Part shown: positions 24,472 to 34,300 of the stretch, one piece after another
Layout: each line of letters starts with the position of its first letter
Numbering within the stretch: position 1 is the stretch's first letter
Assembly (NCBI GenBank): GCA_019054805.1
Contig: JAHQIY010000023.1
Coordinates: forward strand, 434,001-498,000
Source of the DNA: Brachionus manjavacas
Taxonomy: Eukaryota > Rotifera > Eurotatoria > Ploima > Brachionidae
DNA: 64,000 nucleotides
Reading direction: 5' to 3'
The notes under the pieces: generated by a model
The model's database searches: none
Seen by the model: the letters and a program-made list of their open reading frames with translations, nothing else
Told to the model about the DNA's origin: nothing
Program-made: the position numbers and the translations under genes

Positions 24472-25537
24472 AATAAATTCTCGACTGGATAAAAGATTTC
24501 CTGGAGGGCAGGAAGCAGCGTGTGGTTCTAGGTCCGCACGCTTCAAATTGGAAATATGTCACTTTGGGTGTACCTCAAGGTAGTGTGTTAGGTCCAATTC
24601 TCTTCGCAATCTTCATCAATGACCTACCAAGCCACTTGATACACACAAGCAAGCTTTTTGCCGATGATCTAAAAATAATAGCGCAGGTGGAATCCGAGGA
24701 GGCGGTGAATAGTCTTCAAGCTGATTTGGACACAGTGGCTGAATGGTGTTGGACTTGGTTGATGGAAGCAAACGAGTCTAAAATTAAGGTAATGAATATC
24801 GGTAGCAACAAGCATGTAGCAGAAACCAGGTCTTATACGCTAAAAAAGAAGGATGGCTCTCGCATTTTGCTTCAAAACACATCGGAAGAACGCGACCTGG
24901 GCATCATTCTCACGCCTAATTTTAAGTTCAGCTCACAGTCCGCTCATGCCGCATCAAAAGCTAACCAAATTCTAGGAATGTTAAAAAACACATTCGTTTC
25001 TAGGGATGTAGAACTATGGGCCTCACTCTATCGCACCTACATTCGTCCGCATCTGGAGTTTTCAGTGTCGGCTTGGAACCCGTACCTCAGGAAGGATATA
25101 AATACCCTTGAAAAAGTTCAGAGGAGAGTAACGAGAGTCCCCACTGCCTTGAAAGGCATGGAGTACGAGAACAGACTTGAGAGGATGGGTCTTACATCTT
25201 TGGAGACAAGACGACAACGTGGTGACTTAATTCAACTATACAAAGTCAGCAGAGGCAAAGATGACATAACGTGGCACAACGAGCCAAATTGGTCGGCTCC
25301 GAGAGACACGAAGAGAAGTCAACTACGGCGTGAGATCGTGGCATCTTGTCAGCAAAGACACAACTTCTTCATCAATCGAATAGCTAATGAATGGAACGAA
25401 CTGCCAGACGACATAGTCGCAACTGAGACCGTGGACTCCTTTAAAATCAAATACGACCATTATCAATTAAGACGACCGCTTTGAGGGGCATCCCTGCGAG
25501 TTATCTCGCCACGCGGTCTTACTACTACTACTACTAC
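24472..25537 (+). mobile_element. 5'-truncated non-LTR retrotransposon with 5-bp target duplication
   Basis: This is an insertion of about 1066 bp into the Helitron relic. The unbroken sequence is present in inverse orientation at 26925-26945, so the target can be read as ...CCATTAATAGTTTAAA.... The 5 bases TAATA are present on both sides (24467-24471 and 25538-25542). The 5' end starts mid-RT, typical of incomplete target-primed reverse transcription. The 3' end is a (TAC)n microsatellite tail after a short GC-rich 3' UTR (TTATCTCGCCACGCGG). A short microsatellite tail fits the CR1/L2 part of the non-LTR tree, but the clade assignment is tentative. Confidence 0.85.
24477..25484 (+). CDS. Reverse transcriptase, C-terminal two-thirds, open frame
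   Basis: An open frame of 335 codons ends at TGA (25482-25484). In order it holds WIKDFLEGRKQ, GVPQGSVLGP (RT motif B), the catalytic FADD box, a thumb region (RDLGIILTPNFKFS, HAASKANQILGML) and the C-terminal region typical of CR1/L2/Jockey pol (SAWNPYLRKDINTLEKVQRR, GLTSLETRR, DLIQLYKV, FFINRIANEWNELPDDIV). There is no start Met because the element is truncated in the RT palm, so it cannot make active enzyme. Base composition is much less AT-rich than the surroundings and the frame is unbroken, so this is the youngest coding sequence in the left half of the window. Confidence 0.9.
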   Translation: MLDWIKDFLEGRKQRVVLGPHASNWKYVTLGVPQGSVLGPILFAIFINDLPSHLIHTSKLFADDLKIIAQVESEEAVNSLQADLDTVAEWCWTWLMEANESKIKVMNIGSNKHVAETRSYTLKKKDGSRILLQNTSEERDLGIILTPNFKFSSQSAHAASKANQILGMLKNTFVSRDVELWASLYRTYIRPHLEFSVSAWNPYLRKDINTLEKVQRRVTRVPTALKGMEYENRLERMGLTSLETRRQRGDLIQLYKVSRGKDDITWHNEPNWSAPRDTKRSQLRREIVASCQQRHNFFINRIANEWNELPDDIVATETVDSFKIKYDHYQLRRPL

Positions 25538-25539
25538 TA
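25519..25539 (+). repeat. (TAC)n microsatellite tail
   Basis: About six TAC units lie at the 3' end of the non-LTR element, immediately before the target duplication. This is its polymeric tail. Confidence 0.85.
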
Positions 25540-26000
25540 ATAGTTTAAATAACTATTATTCTTTGACTAGAGTCCAAATATTTACAAACTAAACCATTTA
25601 CTACTCGACTCGCCATATAGACATTTCTGACTACCATTAATTTTGTATCTTGAAATATTCTAATTCTCGTTTTAATGTCCCTTCAACGCCGTCTATTCTT
25701 GTCCTCATGAACTCAGATATTGTTCAACAAACTGAATTAATATCGATTGACTCAATCTATTTTTTGATGAGATGAGTGTTCTAATTTGATTAACTTTTAA
25801 AAAAGCAGGAGAAAAAATAGAATCTAACAAAGTTTATTTAGCAGTTTCTGATGTTGTGCCTAAAATAATTTCTCTTTCGATTCCTCATGGCAAATATTGA
25901 ATATGTTGTTTTGGACTAAAAATAAGCTTTTAAAATGATTTAATATGGCTGAAAGAAAAAATTTCCAAATTCATAATTGTGTTGCTAGGAGTTGTTTTTG
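25540..26000. pseudogene. Helitron-like debris, mixed orientation
   Basis: 25543-25740 is the reverse complement of 26745-26930 and is the continuation of the minus-strand PIF1 relic interrupted by the retrotransposon. 25850-25990 then matches, in the opposite sense, the FPHLIPDG segment of the 11.2-kb unit: it contains TCTGATGTTGTGCCTAAAAT and ATATGTTGTTTTGGACTAAA, and then AATTCATAATTGTGTTGCTAG. Two Helitron fragments are joined here. Confidence 0.6.
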
Positions 26001-26039
26001 TTGCATGCGAGAAAATAATGGCTAATCATGTACGATTAA

Positions 26040-27160
26040 AAAGCTAAGAACGGCATTTGATCCTTGTATGGGGCCCCGCTGGGACTGGGAAAACTTTTTT
26101 GTTCAATTCTTTAGTGACCTTGATTGTTTTTGTGTCCCGAACTTGCAGCAAGTTTAGTTGTTTAAATTAATTAATTGGCAGACAGTGCATAGTTTTTTTG
26201 ATATTGATACATCTTATGATATCGAGCTTGAAAAAGAAAGTGCGAAATGGCAAGCTTTTCAAAGGAGACGCTATCATTATTGGTGTAATTAGCATACTAA
26301 ATGCAAAATTTTGTAATGAAAAGTAGTCTAGACATTATTTTCGGTGGCATGACTGTAATTTTAATTAGCGACTTCTTCCAACTGCCAGCTGTATCCACAA
26401 ATCTTTTCCCATTAGAGCAACATTTTATATCTACTCTATTTACCGAAAATTTTACTCCATTTTTGGAATCTATTTTTCGCCAACTAAGTAATCCTGAGTT
26501 TCAACAGTTTTTAAATAATTGTAAAATCGGAAAACTCAACGAAAGTGATGAAAAATTTATTAACAAGCTTATTTATGGGTTAGGTTATTCAATAACTGAC
26601 GTATGCAACGATATCTCATATCCAGTGATATCTCAAATTTGTGTATTTTACAAATATGAAGGAAAGAGACATTGGGGATAATAAATAAACAAAAATCACC
26701 ACAGCTTGTCCAAAAAATAATTGAGTCAATAGATATTGATTCAGTTTGTTGAACAATATCTGAGTTCATGAGGACAAGAATAGACGGCGTTGAAGGGACA
26801 TTAAAACGAGAATTAGAATATTTCAAGATACAAAATTAATGGTAGTCAGAAATGTCTATATGGCGAGTCGAGTAGTAAATGGTTTAGTTTGTAAATATTT
26901 GGACTCTAGTCAAAGAATATTAGTTATTTAAACTATTAATGGAATGATAATTCCAATTCCCAACTTAGACAAAGAGAAAAAATAAATATTGGGGTACAAA
27001 CCTTATTCAATATTCATTTTCCGGTGGTGGATGCGACTACACAAAAAATACATAAAGTTCAAGTATTAACTTTAGAACGATGTCATGAGAAAATGATGAC
27101 AAAATTTTCTCAGTTGTTCAAGCATTTGTTGCTTTGTCAACCGGGTCATGTCTAAGTTGT
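26040..27160 (+). pseudogene. PIF1-type (Helitron) helicase relic, plus strand
   Basis: Helicase motifs appear in order in several frames. Walker A GPAGTGKTFLFNSLVT is at about 26073-26120. A 126-codon frame at 26301-26681 holds FGGMTVILISDFFQLPAV (Walker B and following motif; the usual GDFFQLPPV is SDFFQLPAV here) and FRQLSNPEFQQFLNNCKIG. From 26940 comes the C-terminal region (VVDATTQKIHKVQVLTLERC, then frameshifted QLFKHLLLCQ). Helitron helicases unwind the transposon strand during rolling-circle transfer, and here the frame is broken by shifts and stops. No HUH replication-initiator motif was found nearby, so the element is incomplete. Confidence 0.75.
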
Positions 27161-27639
27161 AGTTTTACAAACGAAAAAAATAAATAATAACTCTTTTTGC
27201 ACAAATGAAGATGGAACATTTAATTTCAAAGGTAAAATAAAAAAATGAATTAAAAATGAATACTAAGTGATTTCGTTTTAAGGAATTATTTACCATTTTA
27301 TTAAAAATCGTAAGCTTAGTAAATATATTAAGAACTTTGAGCTTTATTGAGGTTAAACAACAAACAATCGATAATTATCTTTCTAAAAATGGGACAGTTT
27401 TGGAAAATATTTTGAGTTAAACGGTTTGATTAAGAAAAAAACTATTTTCATCAGAATTTGCAGTTGATGAAACGATTAAGAACAGTCTTCATCCTCTTTT
27501 CATAGCACTGATAGGAATTTCATTTTCATTTAGTGGGATTGTCCTTAATTGGCAGTACTGAAAAAACAACTTTTCTTAGATATCTATGTTTATCAGTTTT
27601 ATTAAAGTTTAAAAATTAATATTTAAATTTAATCAATAA

Positions 27640-27785
27640 AGAGATCGATTTAACAGGAGAAAATTATAATAAAGAAAAAATTTTCATTGAATAATAACCG
27701 TGAAATTCTTTTATCGGCAAGAAGATCTGGTTTTTGGGGAAATGAATCTAATTTGTCAGCTTTAGCAACAAGACTTAATAAATAA
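27640..27785 (+). pseudogene. OTU-like cysteine protease fragment
   Basis: A short frame ending at TAA 27783-27785 reads NNREILLSARRSGFWGNESN and then LSALATRLNK. This resembles the OTU-domain stretch around the ...G.WGG..EL.ALA motif that follows the catalytic Cys. OTU domains are known as passengers of some Helitrons, which fits the PIF1 relic just upstream. Later scraps (PIKIYYKVIFVIP, then LHRY) could be the rest of the domain. The catalytic Cys is not seen and the fragment is dead. Confidence 0.4.
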
Positions 27786-27789
27786 AGAA

Positions 27790-28242
27790 GAATTCAATTC
27801 AAGGCCGATTAAAATTTATTACAAAGTTATATTTGTTATTCCTTAGTCTCTTAAAGCCAATTAAAGCTACAAAAAAGACAGAATATAATATCACTCAAAG
27901 GTACGAAAAAAACTATTTATGTTCATTACACCGCTATACTACCTAACTCGCAATACTCAAAAGAATTCAAGCAAATCTTCTTTCGATTTAAATTATTTGA
28001 AAAAAAAAATTTATGTGAGCAATAATTTTGTAATTCCTTATTTCTTCTGTACTCTTTGTACAAAAAAGTTTAAAAAAACCCTAAACTAATCTCTTACACA
28101 TTCCTAATCCAAATTTTAAACATTTAAAGCAGGGTTGTTGGGGACAGGACGCACCTCACCCCATCCGCTTGATTGAATAGAAAATTTTAATTTTTCAATT
28201 TTATTAAATAAATTTTAAATTCATCCAAATTTTAAAAATAAT
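27790..28242. other. No clear feature
   Basis: AT-rich sequence between the Helitron remains and the LTR-like block. Only degraded scraps of the preceding frame are visible, and the block 28170-28240 resembles A/T sequence at 1480-1540 (GAATAGAAAATTTTAATTTTTC). Confidence 0.4.
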
Positions 28243-28591
28243 GTTGGCGGAGCTGTAAGCTAAGGCTGACTCTATTTCCTGGTCATATTGGACCTTTCAT
28301 ACTAGTTATAATTTGTAACAAGTCTGGTTGCTAGAATTAGATTTAAACTAAACTCGGGTAAAAAGTCAGATATGGCTAGTTACGTGGCAAGAGTTAAGGA
28401 AGGGCAACATTGAAGGCGCTGGATATGGCAGACTTGGTTAGTCGGATTAGGACTAACTGGGTTAGTGCTATGCTGTAGTGTTATGGCGGTGGTCCTGATC
28501 GCTGCTACAGTGACAGTAGGACATCCGAACTAGTACTGTACAGACTAGGGCGGATAAGCAAAGAGGACATTGCTTTTTGACCGGAAGGAGT
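28243..28591 (+). repeat. Partial LTR-like copy
   Basis: It starts with TGTTGGCGGAGCTGTAAG and matches the first ~110 bases of the LTR at 28592 closely. It then diverges into a relatively GC-rich block (GGCGCTGGATATGGCAGAC, GCTGCTACAGTGACAGTAGG) ending in TGACCGGAAGGAG directly before the next TGTTGGCGG. It could be a second, internally different LTR or a duplicated LTR start. Confidence 0.55.
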
Positions 28592-28924
28592 GTTGGCGGA
28601 GCTGTAAGTTAAGGCTGACTCTACTTCCTGGTCATATTGGACCTTCATACTATATATAATTTATAACTAATCTTGTTGCTTGAATTAGTTTTAAACTAAA
28701 CTCGTAGTTACTAGGCCATATCTGACTAATAATAATTGATTGGAATATGGAGACAATTTAGAAAATAGAATGATATTCAAAGGATATAAAAGAGAGAATA
28801 TTTTGTGTATCAAGTGTATATAATTTTCTTGGCTCAAGTTTTGGAGTTTAATAAAGTTTCTAAAAACTAGTCTATTTTTTCCAATGCCAAAATCTGAGTC
28901 CTGTCCTAAGTTAACCGCCCCAAA
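28592..28924 (+). mobile_element. Ty3/gypsy 5' LTR (probable)
   Basis: It begins TGTTGGCGGAGC, contains a TATATAA-like box and an AATAAA signal (near 28849), and ends near AAGTTAACCGCC. Directly after it lies TGGTGCCCAACG (28926-28937), a plausible tRNA primer-binding site. The gag-pol frames that follow support the assignment. No 3' LTR is present because the element runs out into satellite at about 31380. Confidence 0.6.
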
Positions 28925-28950
28925 GTGGTGCCCAACGGGTAGATCAAGCT

Positions 28951-30118
28951 CAACGTGCTGCTAAAAGAAAAAACAAATGTGCCAAGCCCAGAGGTCGTCC
29001 ACCCAAGATCGCTCGACTTGATAAGGAACCTAAGAAGCAAGAGGACCCCACAGCCACTCAAGACATTACATTAAGTCTTCATTCTAATATTCCACAGCCA
29101 AGTCACGTCAGAGCCCCCCACCTTCAATTTCTATTTGACTTTTCAATGGTAGCCCAGATGAAGACTTGGAGCAATGGATTGCCATATTTAGGATAATGTT
29201 ATATGGAGTTGCAGATGAAAAATTCAAGATTGAAGCACTCAAAGCTTACACTTGTGGACGACCCCGTGAACTTCCGAACAGCTTTAATTCTGATTTATTC
29301 GTCAGCAATAGTTTCAAAAATTTATTGGACGAACTAAGGAAGTGTTTCTTACCGCAAACGTCAACACATCATTTAAAGATTTTGGCGAATACTAGACGTT
29401 CACTAAATGAACCATTAGATCATTTTACTATTCGTGTAGGTGAACTTGTGCATTTCCGACCAATGATTCTAAGAAATTGGATCGAATGGAGACGGAATAT
29501 TTTTTAAATAGGCTAAGTGCTGATCTAGGGTCTATTGTACGGAACCGTACACCTACCAATCTATATGAATCTTTGAAGTATGCAAACCAGTACGAAGGTG
29601 AGAAGATGGCTCGCAGGAAAGATTTTAAAAAAACCAAAGGAAGCAAAACCTTTCGCTTTAGCAGCCGGATCTGATGCCGTTAGCGGTGAAGGACAAGAAA
29701 ATAAACCGAAAGAAAAGGATAATGATACTTAGAATTTGATTGAGCAATTAAACGAACAATTGAAGAAATTGCAAAGTGCTTTTAATGATGAAATTCTTAA
29801 AAAAAAGTCGGAACCAATTTAGGATATAAGTCTAGTTGGAAAGCGGGACATCAAGGCGATAAGAAGAAAATGTTTTATCAAAACAAGCCTAATTTGACGA
29901 ACCAAGGTAGGTACCATTATTCTGGTCGTTATCAAGGTCAGACCAAGCTCTGTTACATTTGCCATAAACCTGGACATCTTAAGGCATCAGGTTCTCTCCG
30001 GAAAGCACCGAGTCTGCAAGCACATGTAGCGAAGAGAACTTATATTAATAATAATTCATCTCATTCTTCTTCAAACTATATATATAACTATATATATAAG
30101 TCTATTCTAATCCAATAA
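28951..30118 (+). pseudogene. Ty3/gypsy gag, frameshifted
   Basis: An AT-hook-like KPRGRPPK segment near 28990 is followed by the capsid start FNGSPDEDLEQW, which is conserved in gypsy gag. The next open frame (29166-29507) continues EQWIAIFRIMLYGVADEKF and further capsid sequence. After a frameshift at about 29480, the next frame gives FLNRLSADLGSIVRNRTPTN. The nucleocapsid part has a zinc knuckle CYICHKPGHLKASG, where the fourth ligand (normally Cys) is replaced. In-frame stops (TGA before LFNG; TAG before NLIEQL) and frameshifts make it inactive. Gag would form the particle that packages the element RNA. Confidence 0.8.
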
Positions 30119-30289
30119 TTAATTTTGACACAGCTAATTTAGCTTCTTTTTTATTTGACTCCTACCTATTTCCCTCACCATTCAACTTGCTGGACCAAGA
30201 GGCTAAGGAAAATGAAAATATCCCTAATAATTCTAATGTTTTAAATGTTTCTCAAATTGTAACTGTGACCGTAAACCCAAACAACTTGC

Positions 30290-31380
30290 TCTAGGTACCT
30301 GCTTGTATCTTTGGCCTGTCAGTTAAAAATTGCCTTGATACGGGTTCCACCCGTACATTCATTTAAGCATCCTACCTTGATAATTTTGATCCAGCCCTTT
30401 ATGACATAATAACCTTAGACGCACCCATAAAAATTCAATAAGGTAATCAAGACTACATGATTTGCCAAGAAATGGTAATACTCCCGCTAACTATTAATAG
30501 TGGAGTCTATCCTTTGGAATTTATTGTGGCAGAAAATTTGCTTTTTGATTCCATTTTAGGTATTGACTTTATGAACACTTATGACGTAGCTTTTAGACCA
30601 GCGTCTAAAACTATTAGCTTAGACCAGGATTTTGACCCTTTGGAATCGCCACAGCATCGGTTCCACCTGGACTTGACTTTTACGAAAGACCTTTACCTAC
30701 CACCACACAATTACACATTAATGGACACTAAGCCATCACAAAAGTTTAAAAATAAGGCCCTGGTTGGGAATCAGCCGACACTAGTAGAGAAATTCGGTGT
30801 TTTTGTAGGAAAAGAGATAGTCGAACGGAGTGAAAGAGTCACTATCAATTAAAGTAATCTAACCAATCATTCTGTAGCCTTACGAAAAGGAACAATCGTT
30901 GGCCAGTTAAAGCAAGTTAAGGATAAAGATTACCATTTGATTACCTTAGAGGAGTGGACAACACCCGAGGTAAATGCAGACAAAGAAAGTGCTGAATTAC
31001 CGGAAGGAGTTGATCTCACCGACTGTGAGCCTGATGAAGAACAACTGATTGTTCTTATAGATTTACTATGTGCCGATAGGGATTTGTTTGGTAAAACGTT
31101 AGCCGAGCCAGGTAAAGCTGTAAACGTATCACATCATAGTCCCACTGAAGTAACTTACCAGTGAATAGCCCGCCGTATAAGGCAGGAATAGAAGAAAAGA
31201 AGTTTATTGAAGAACAAATAGAGTATAAACAAGTAAAAGGGATAATTCAGCCAAGTCAGAGCCCTTGGGCTTCGCCAGTGGTTCTTGTGGGAAAGAAGAA
31301 GGCTCTGTACGCTTTTGCGTTGATCATGGGAAAATAAATGCTATCACAAAAATGGATATATACCTTCTACCAAGCCAAAT
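30290..31380 (+). pseudogene. Ty3/gypsy pol: aspartic protease and start of RT
   Basis: The aspartic protease is recognisable by CLDTGSTRTFI at about 30335 and by ILGIDFMNTYDV within the open frame 30457-30852. Then comes a linker frame (30937-31164). From about 31150, in shifted frames, is the RT entry region IEEQIEYKQ, GIIQPSQSPWASPVVLVG and NAITKMDIYLLPSQ. The sequence stops there. The RT catalytic centre, RNase H and integrase are missing, replaced by satellite. Four in-frame stops in the protease/linker are TAA or TAG at places where Gln fits, consistent with C-to-T decay. Confidence 0.8.
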
Positions 31381-31389
31381 ATTAATCTT

Positions 31390-34300
31390 TACCTTAATTT
31401 AATAACTTAACGAATTATAAAAACAAGGCTTTCGAGTAGGAAATGGTTAGACTATTTCATAACTTGTACGAGAGAGTGAAATTGTTCAACCATTCTTTAT
31501 TCAAAAGCTTAATTTTAATTTTGAGCCTAATTTAATAACTTGACGCATTTCCAAAAATCAATCTTTTGAGAAGGATATGGGAAAACAATTTCATAACCTG
31601 TACGAGAGAAGTAGAATTGTTTAACTAAATTTTATTCAAAAGTCTAATTTTAATCTTAACCTTAATTTTTAAATAAACGCATTTATAAAAATAATGTTTT
31701 TGGAAAGGATATGGTTAAACAACTTTATAACCTGTACGAGAGAAGTGAAATTGTTAAGCTTTATTGTATTCAAAAGCCTTATTTTAATTATATCCTTAAT
31801 TAATTAACTCCAGGATTTAAAAAACAAGGCTTTCGAGTAGGAAATGGTCAAACAATTTCATTACCTGTACGAGAGAAGTAGAAATGTTAAACTTTATTTT
31901 ATTCCAAAGCCTAATTTTAATCTGAATCTTAATAAATTAACTAAACATTTCTATTAAAATAAGATTTTTGGAAAGTATATTGTTGAACAATTTCATTACC
32001 AGTCCGAGTAAAGTGAAATTGTTCAACTATATTTATTCCAAAGCCTAATTTTAATCTGAACCTTAATTAATTAACTTAACGCTTCTATTAAAATAAGGTT
32101 TTTGGAAAGGATATTGTTGAACAACTTCATTACCTGTACGAGAGAAGTGAAATTGTAAAACTTTATTGTATTCAAAAGCCTAATTTTAACTTAAGCTTAA
32201 TTAATTAACTTAACGATTTACAGGTTATAAAAGCTGTTTATGGTTAAACAATTTCATAACCTGTACGAGAGAAGTGAAATTGTTAAGCTATGTTATATTC
32301 AAAAGCCTAATATTAAACTTAAGCTTATTTAAATAACCAAACGGTTTTAAAAAATTAGGTTTTCCAGGACAATGAAAGAAGTGAAATTGTTTCACTATAT
32401 TTTATTCGAGAGCATAATTTAATCCTAACCTTAATTTGATAACTTAACGATTTCTAAATACAAGGCTTTCGAGGTGTACATGGTTAAACAATTTCATAAC
32501 TAATATGAGAGAAGTATAATTGTCTCACTATATTTTATTCAAAAGCCTAATTTTAATCTTAAGCTTAATTTATTAACTTAAGGCATATCAAAAATAAGGC
32601 TTGTTAGTAGGATATGGTAAAACAATTCCGTACTTAGTATGATAGAGGTGAAATTGTATAACTTTATGTTATTCGAAAGCTTAATTAATTTACTAAACGA
32701 TTTATAAAAACAAGGCTTCCGAGTAGGATATGGTTAAACAATTTCATAACTTGTATGAGAGAAGTGAAATTGTTTAACTATATTTTATTCAAAAGCCTAA
32801 TTTTAATCTTATCCTTAACTTATTGACTTAACGATTTATAAAAACAAGGCTTACGAGTAGGAAATGGTTAAACAATTCCACAACTTGAATGAGAGAAGTG
32901 AAATTGTATCACTATATTTTATTCGAAAGCCTTATTTTTATCTTGACCTTAATTTATTAACTTAACGATTTATAAAAACAAGGCTTTCGAGTAGGATTTG
33001 GTTAAACAATTTCATAACTTGTATGAGAGAAGTGAAATTGTTTAACTATATTTTATTCAAAAGCCTAATTTTAATCTTATCCTTAACTTATTGACTTAAC
33101 GATTTATAAAAACAAGGCTTACGAGTAGGAAATGGTTAAACAATTCCATAACTTGTATGAGAGAAGTGAAATTGTTTAACTATATTTTATTCGAAAGCCT
33201 TATTTTTATCTTGACCTTAATTTATTAACTTAATGCATTTTAAAAAATAAAGCTTTTTAGTAGTATATGGTTAAAAATTCCATACTTTGTATGAGAGAAT
33301 AGAAATTTTTTAAACTATTTTTTATTCGAAGCCTAATTTTAAATCTTGAGCTTAATTAATTTACTTAAGGATTTTTAAAAACAAGGCTTTCGAGTAGTAT
33401 ATGGTTAAACAATTCCATTCTTAGTATGATAGAGGTGAAATTGTATAACTTTATGTTATTCGAAAGCTTAATTAATTTACTAAACGATTTATAAAAACAA
33501 GGCTTCCGAGTAGGATATGGTTAAACAATTGTACAACTTGTAGGAGAGAAATGAAATTGTTTAACTATATTTTATTCAAAAGCCTAATTTTAATCTTATC
33601 CTTAACTTATTGACTTAACGATTTATAATAACAAGGCTAACGAGTAGGAAATGGTTAAACAATTTCATAACTTGTATGAGAGAAGTGAAATTGTTTAACT
33701 ATTTTTTATTCGAAGCCTAATTTAAATCTTGAGCTTAATTAATTTACTTAACGATTTTTAAAAACAAGGCTATCAAGTAAGATATGGTTAAACAATTTCA
33801 TAACTTGTTTGAGAGAAATTTGTAATTTTTTTTTTACCTAAATTTATTAACTTAACTCATTTTTAAAAGTAAAACTATTCAGTAGTATATGGTTAAACAA
33901 TTCCATACTTAGTATGATAGAGGTGAAATTGGATAACTTTATGTAATTCGAAAGCTTAATTAATTTACTAAACGATTTATAAAAACAAGGCTTCCGAGTA
34001 GGATATGGTTAAACAATTGTACAACTTGTAGGAGAGAAATGAAATTGTTTAGGTATATTTTATTTGAAAGCTTTATTTTAATCGTAAGCTTAATTAATTA
34101 ACTTAACGCTTTTTAAAAAATAAGACTTTCGTTTAGTATTTGGTTAAACAATTTCAAAACTTGTATGAGTGAAGAGAAATTGTCTCACTATATTTTATTC
34201 AAAAGACTCATTTTTATCTTGACCTCAAATTATCAACTTGACGATTTTTAAATACAAGGCTTTCGGGTATTACATGGTTAAACAATTCCACAACTTGTAT

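Larger units (their letters stand above)
13307..24512 (+). repeat. 11.2-kb tandem duplication, copy 2
   Basis: This is the second head-to-tail copy of the unit starting at 2103, and feature order and orientation are identical. It runs into the longer non-LTR element at 24472-25537. Small private differences from copy 1 (for example G to A at the GCATAAG near 21434, and A to C at 20566) show that this is a true duplication and not one sequence assembled twice. Confidence 0.95.
23810..27545. repeat. Inverted pair of Helitron fragments (palindromic locus)
   Basis: The left arm is 23810-24471 plus 25538-25740, interrupted by the retrotransposon. The right arm is about 26740-27545, its reverse complement with moderate divergence. 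Matching landmarks include GGAATTGGAATTATCATTCC against its complement at 26940-26960, and the AAACTGTCCCAT block (23957) against ATGGGACAGTTT (27389). The arms carry opposed copies of the same PIF1 C-terminus. Confidence 0.8.

Noticed and set aside
2103-24512. Link between the 11.2-kb duplicated unit and the 11.2-kb transposon because of equal length
   Set aside because: They share no sequence. The unit has no terminal repeats and is explained by RT-mediated unequal crossover.
28951-31164. Alternative genetic code with TAA/TAG read as glutamine
   Set aside because: CAA and CAG are used for Gln in the same frames, TGA also appears, and the intact gene at 48457-49085 ends normally at TAA. Mutational decay explains the stops better.
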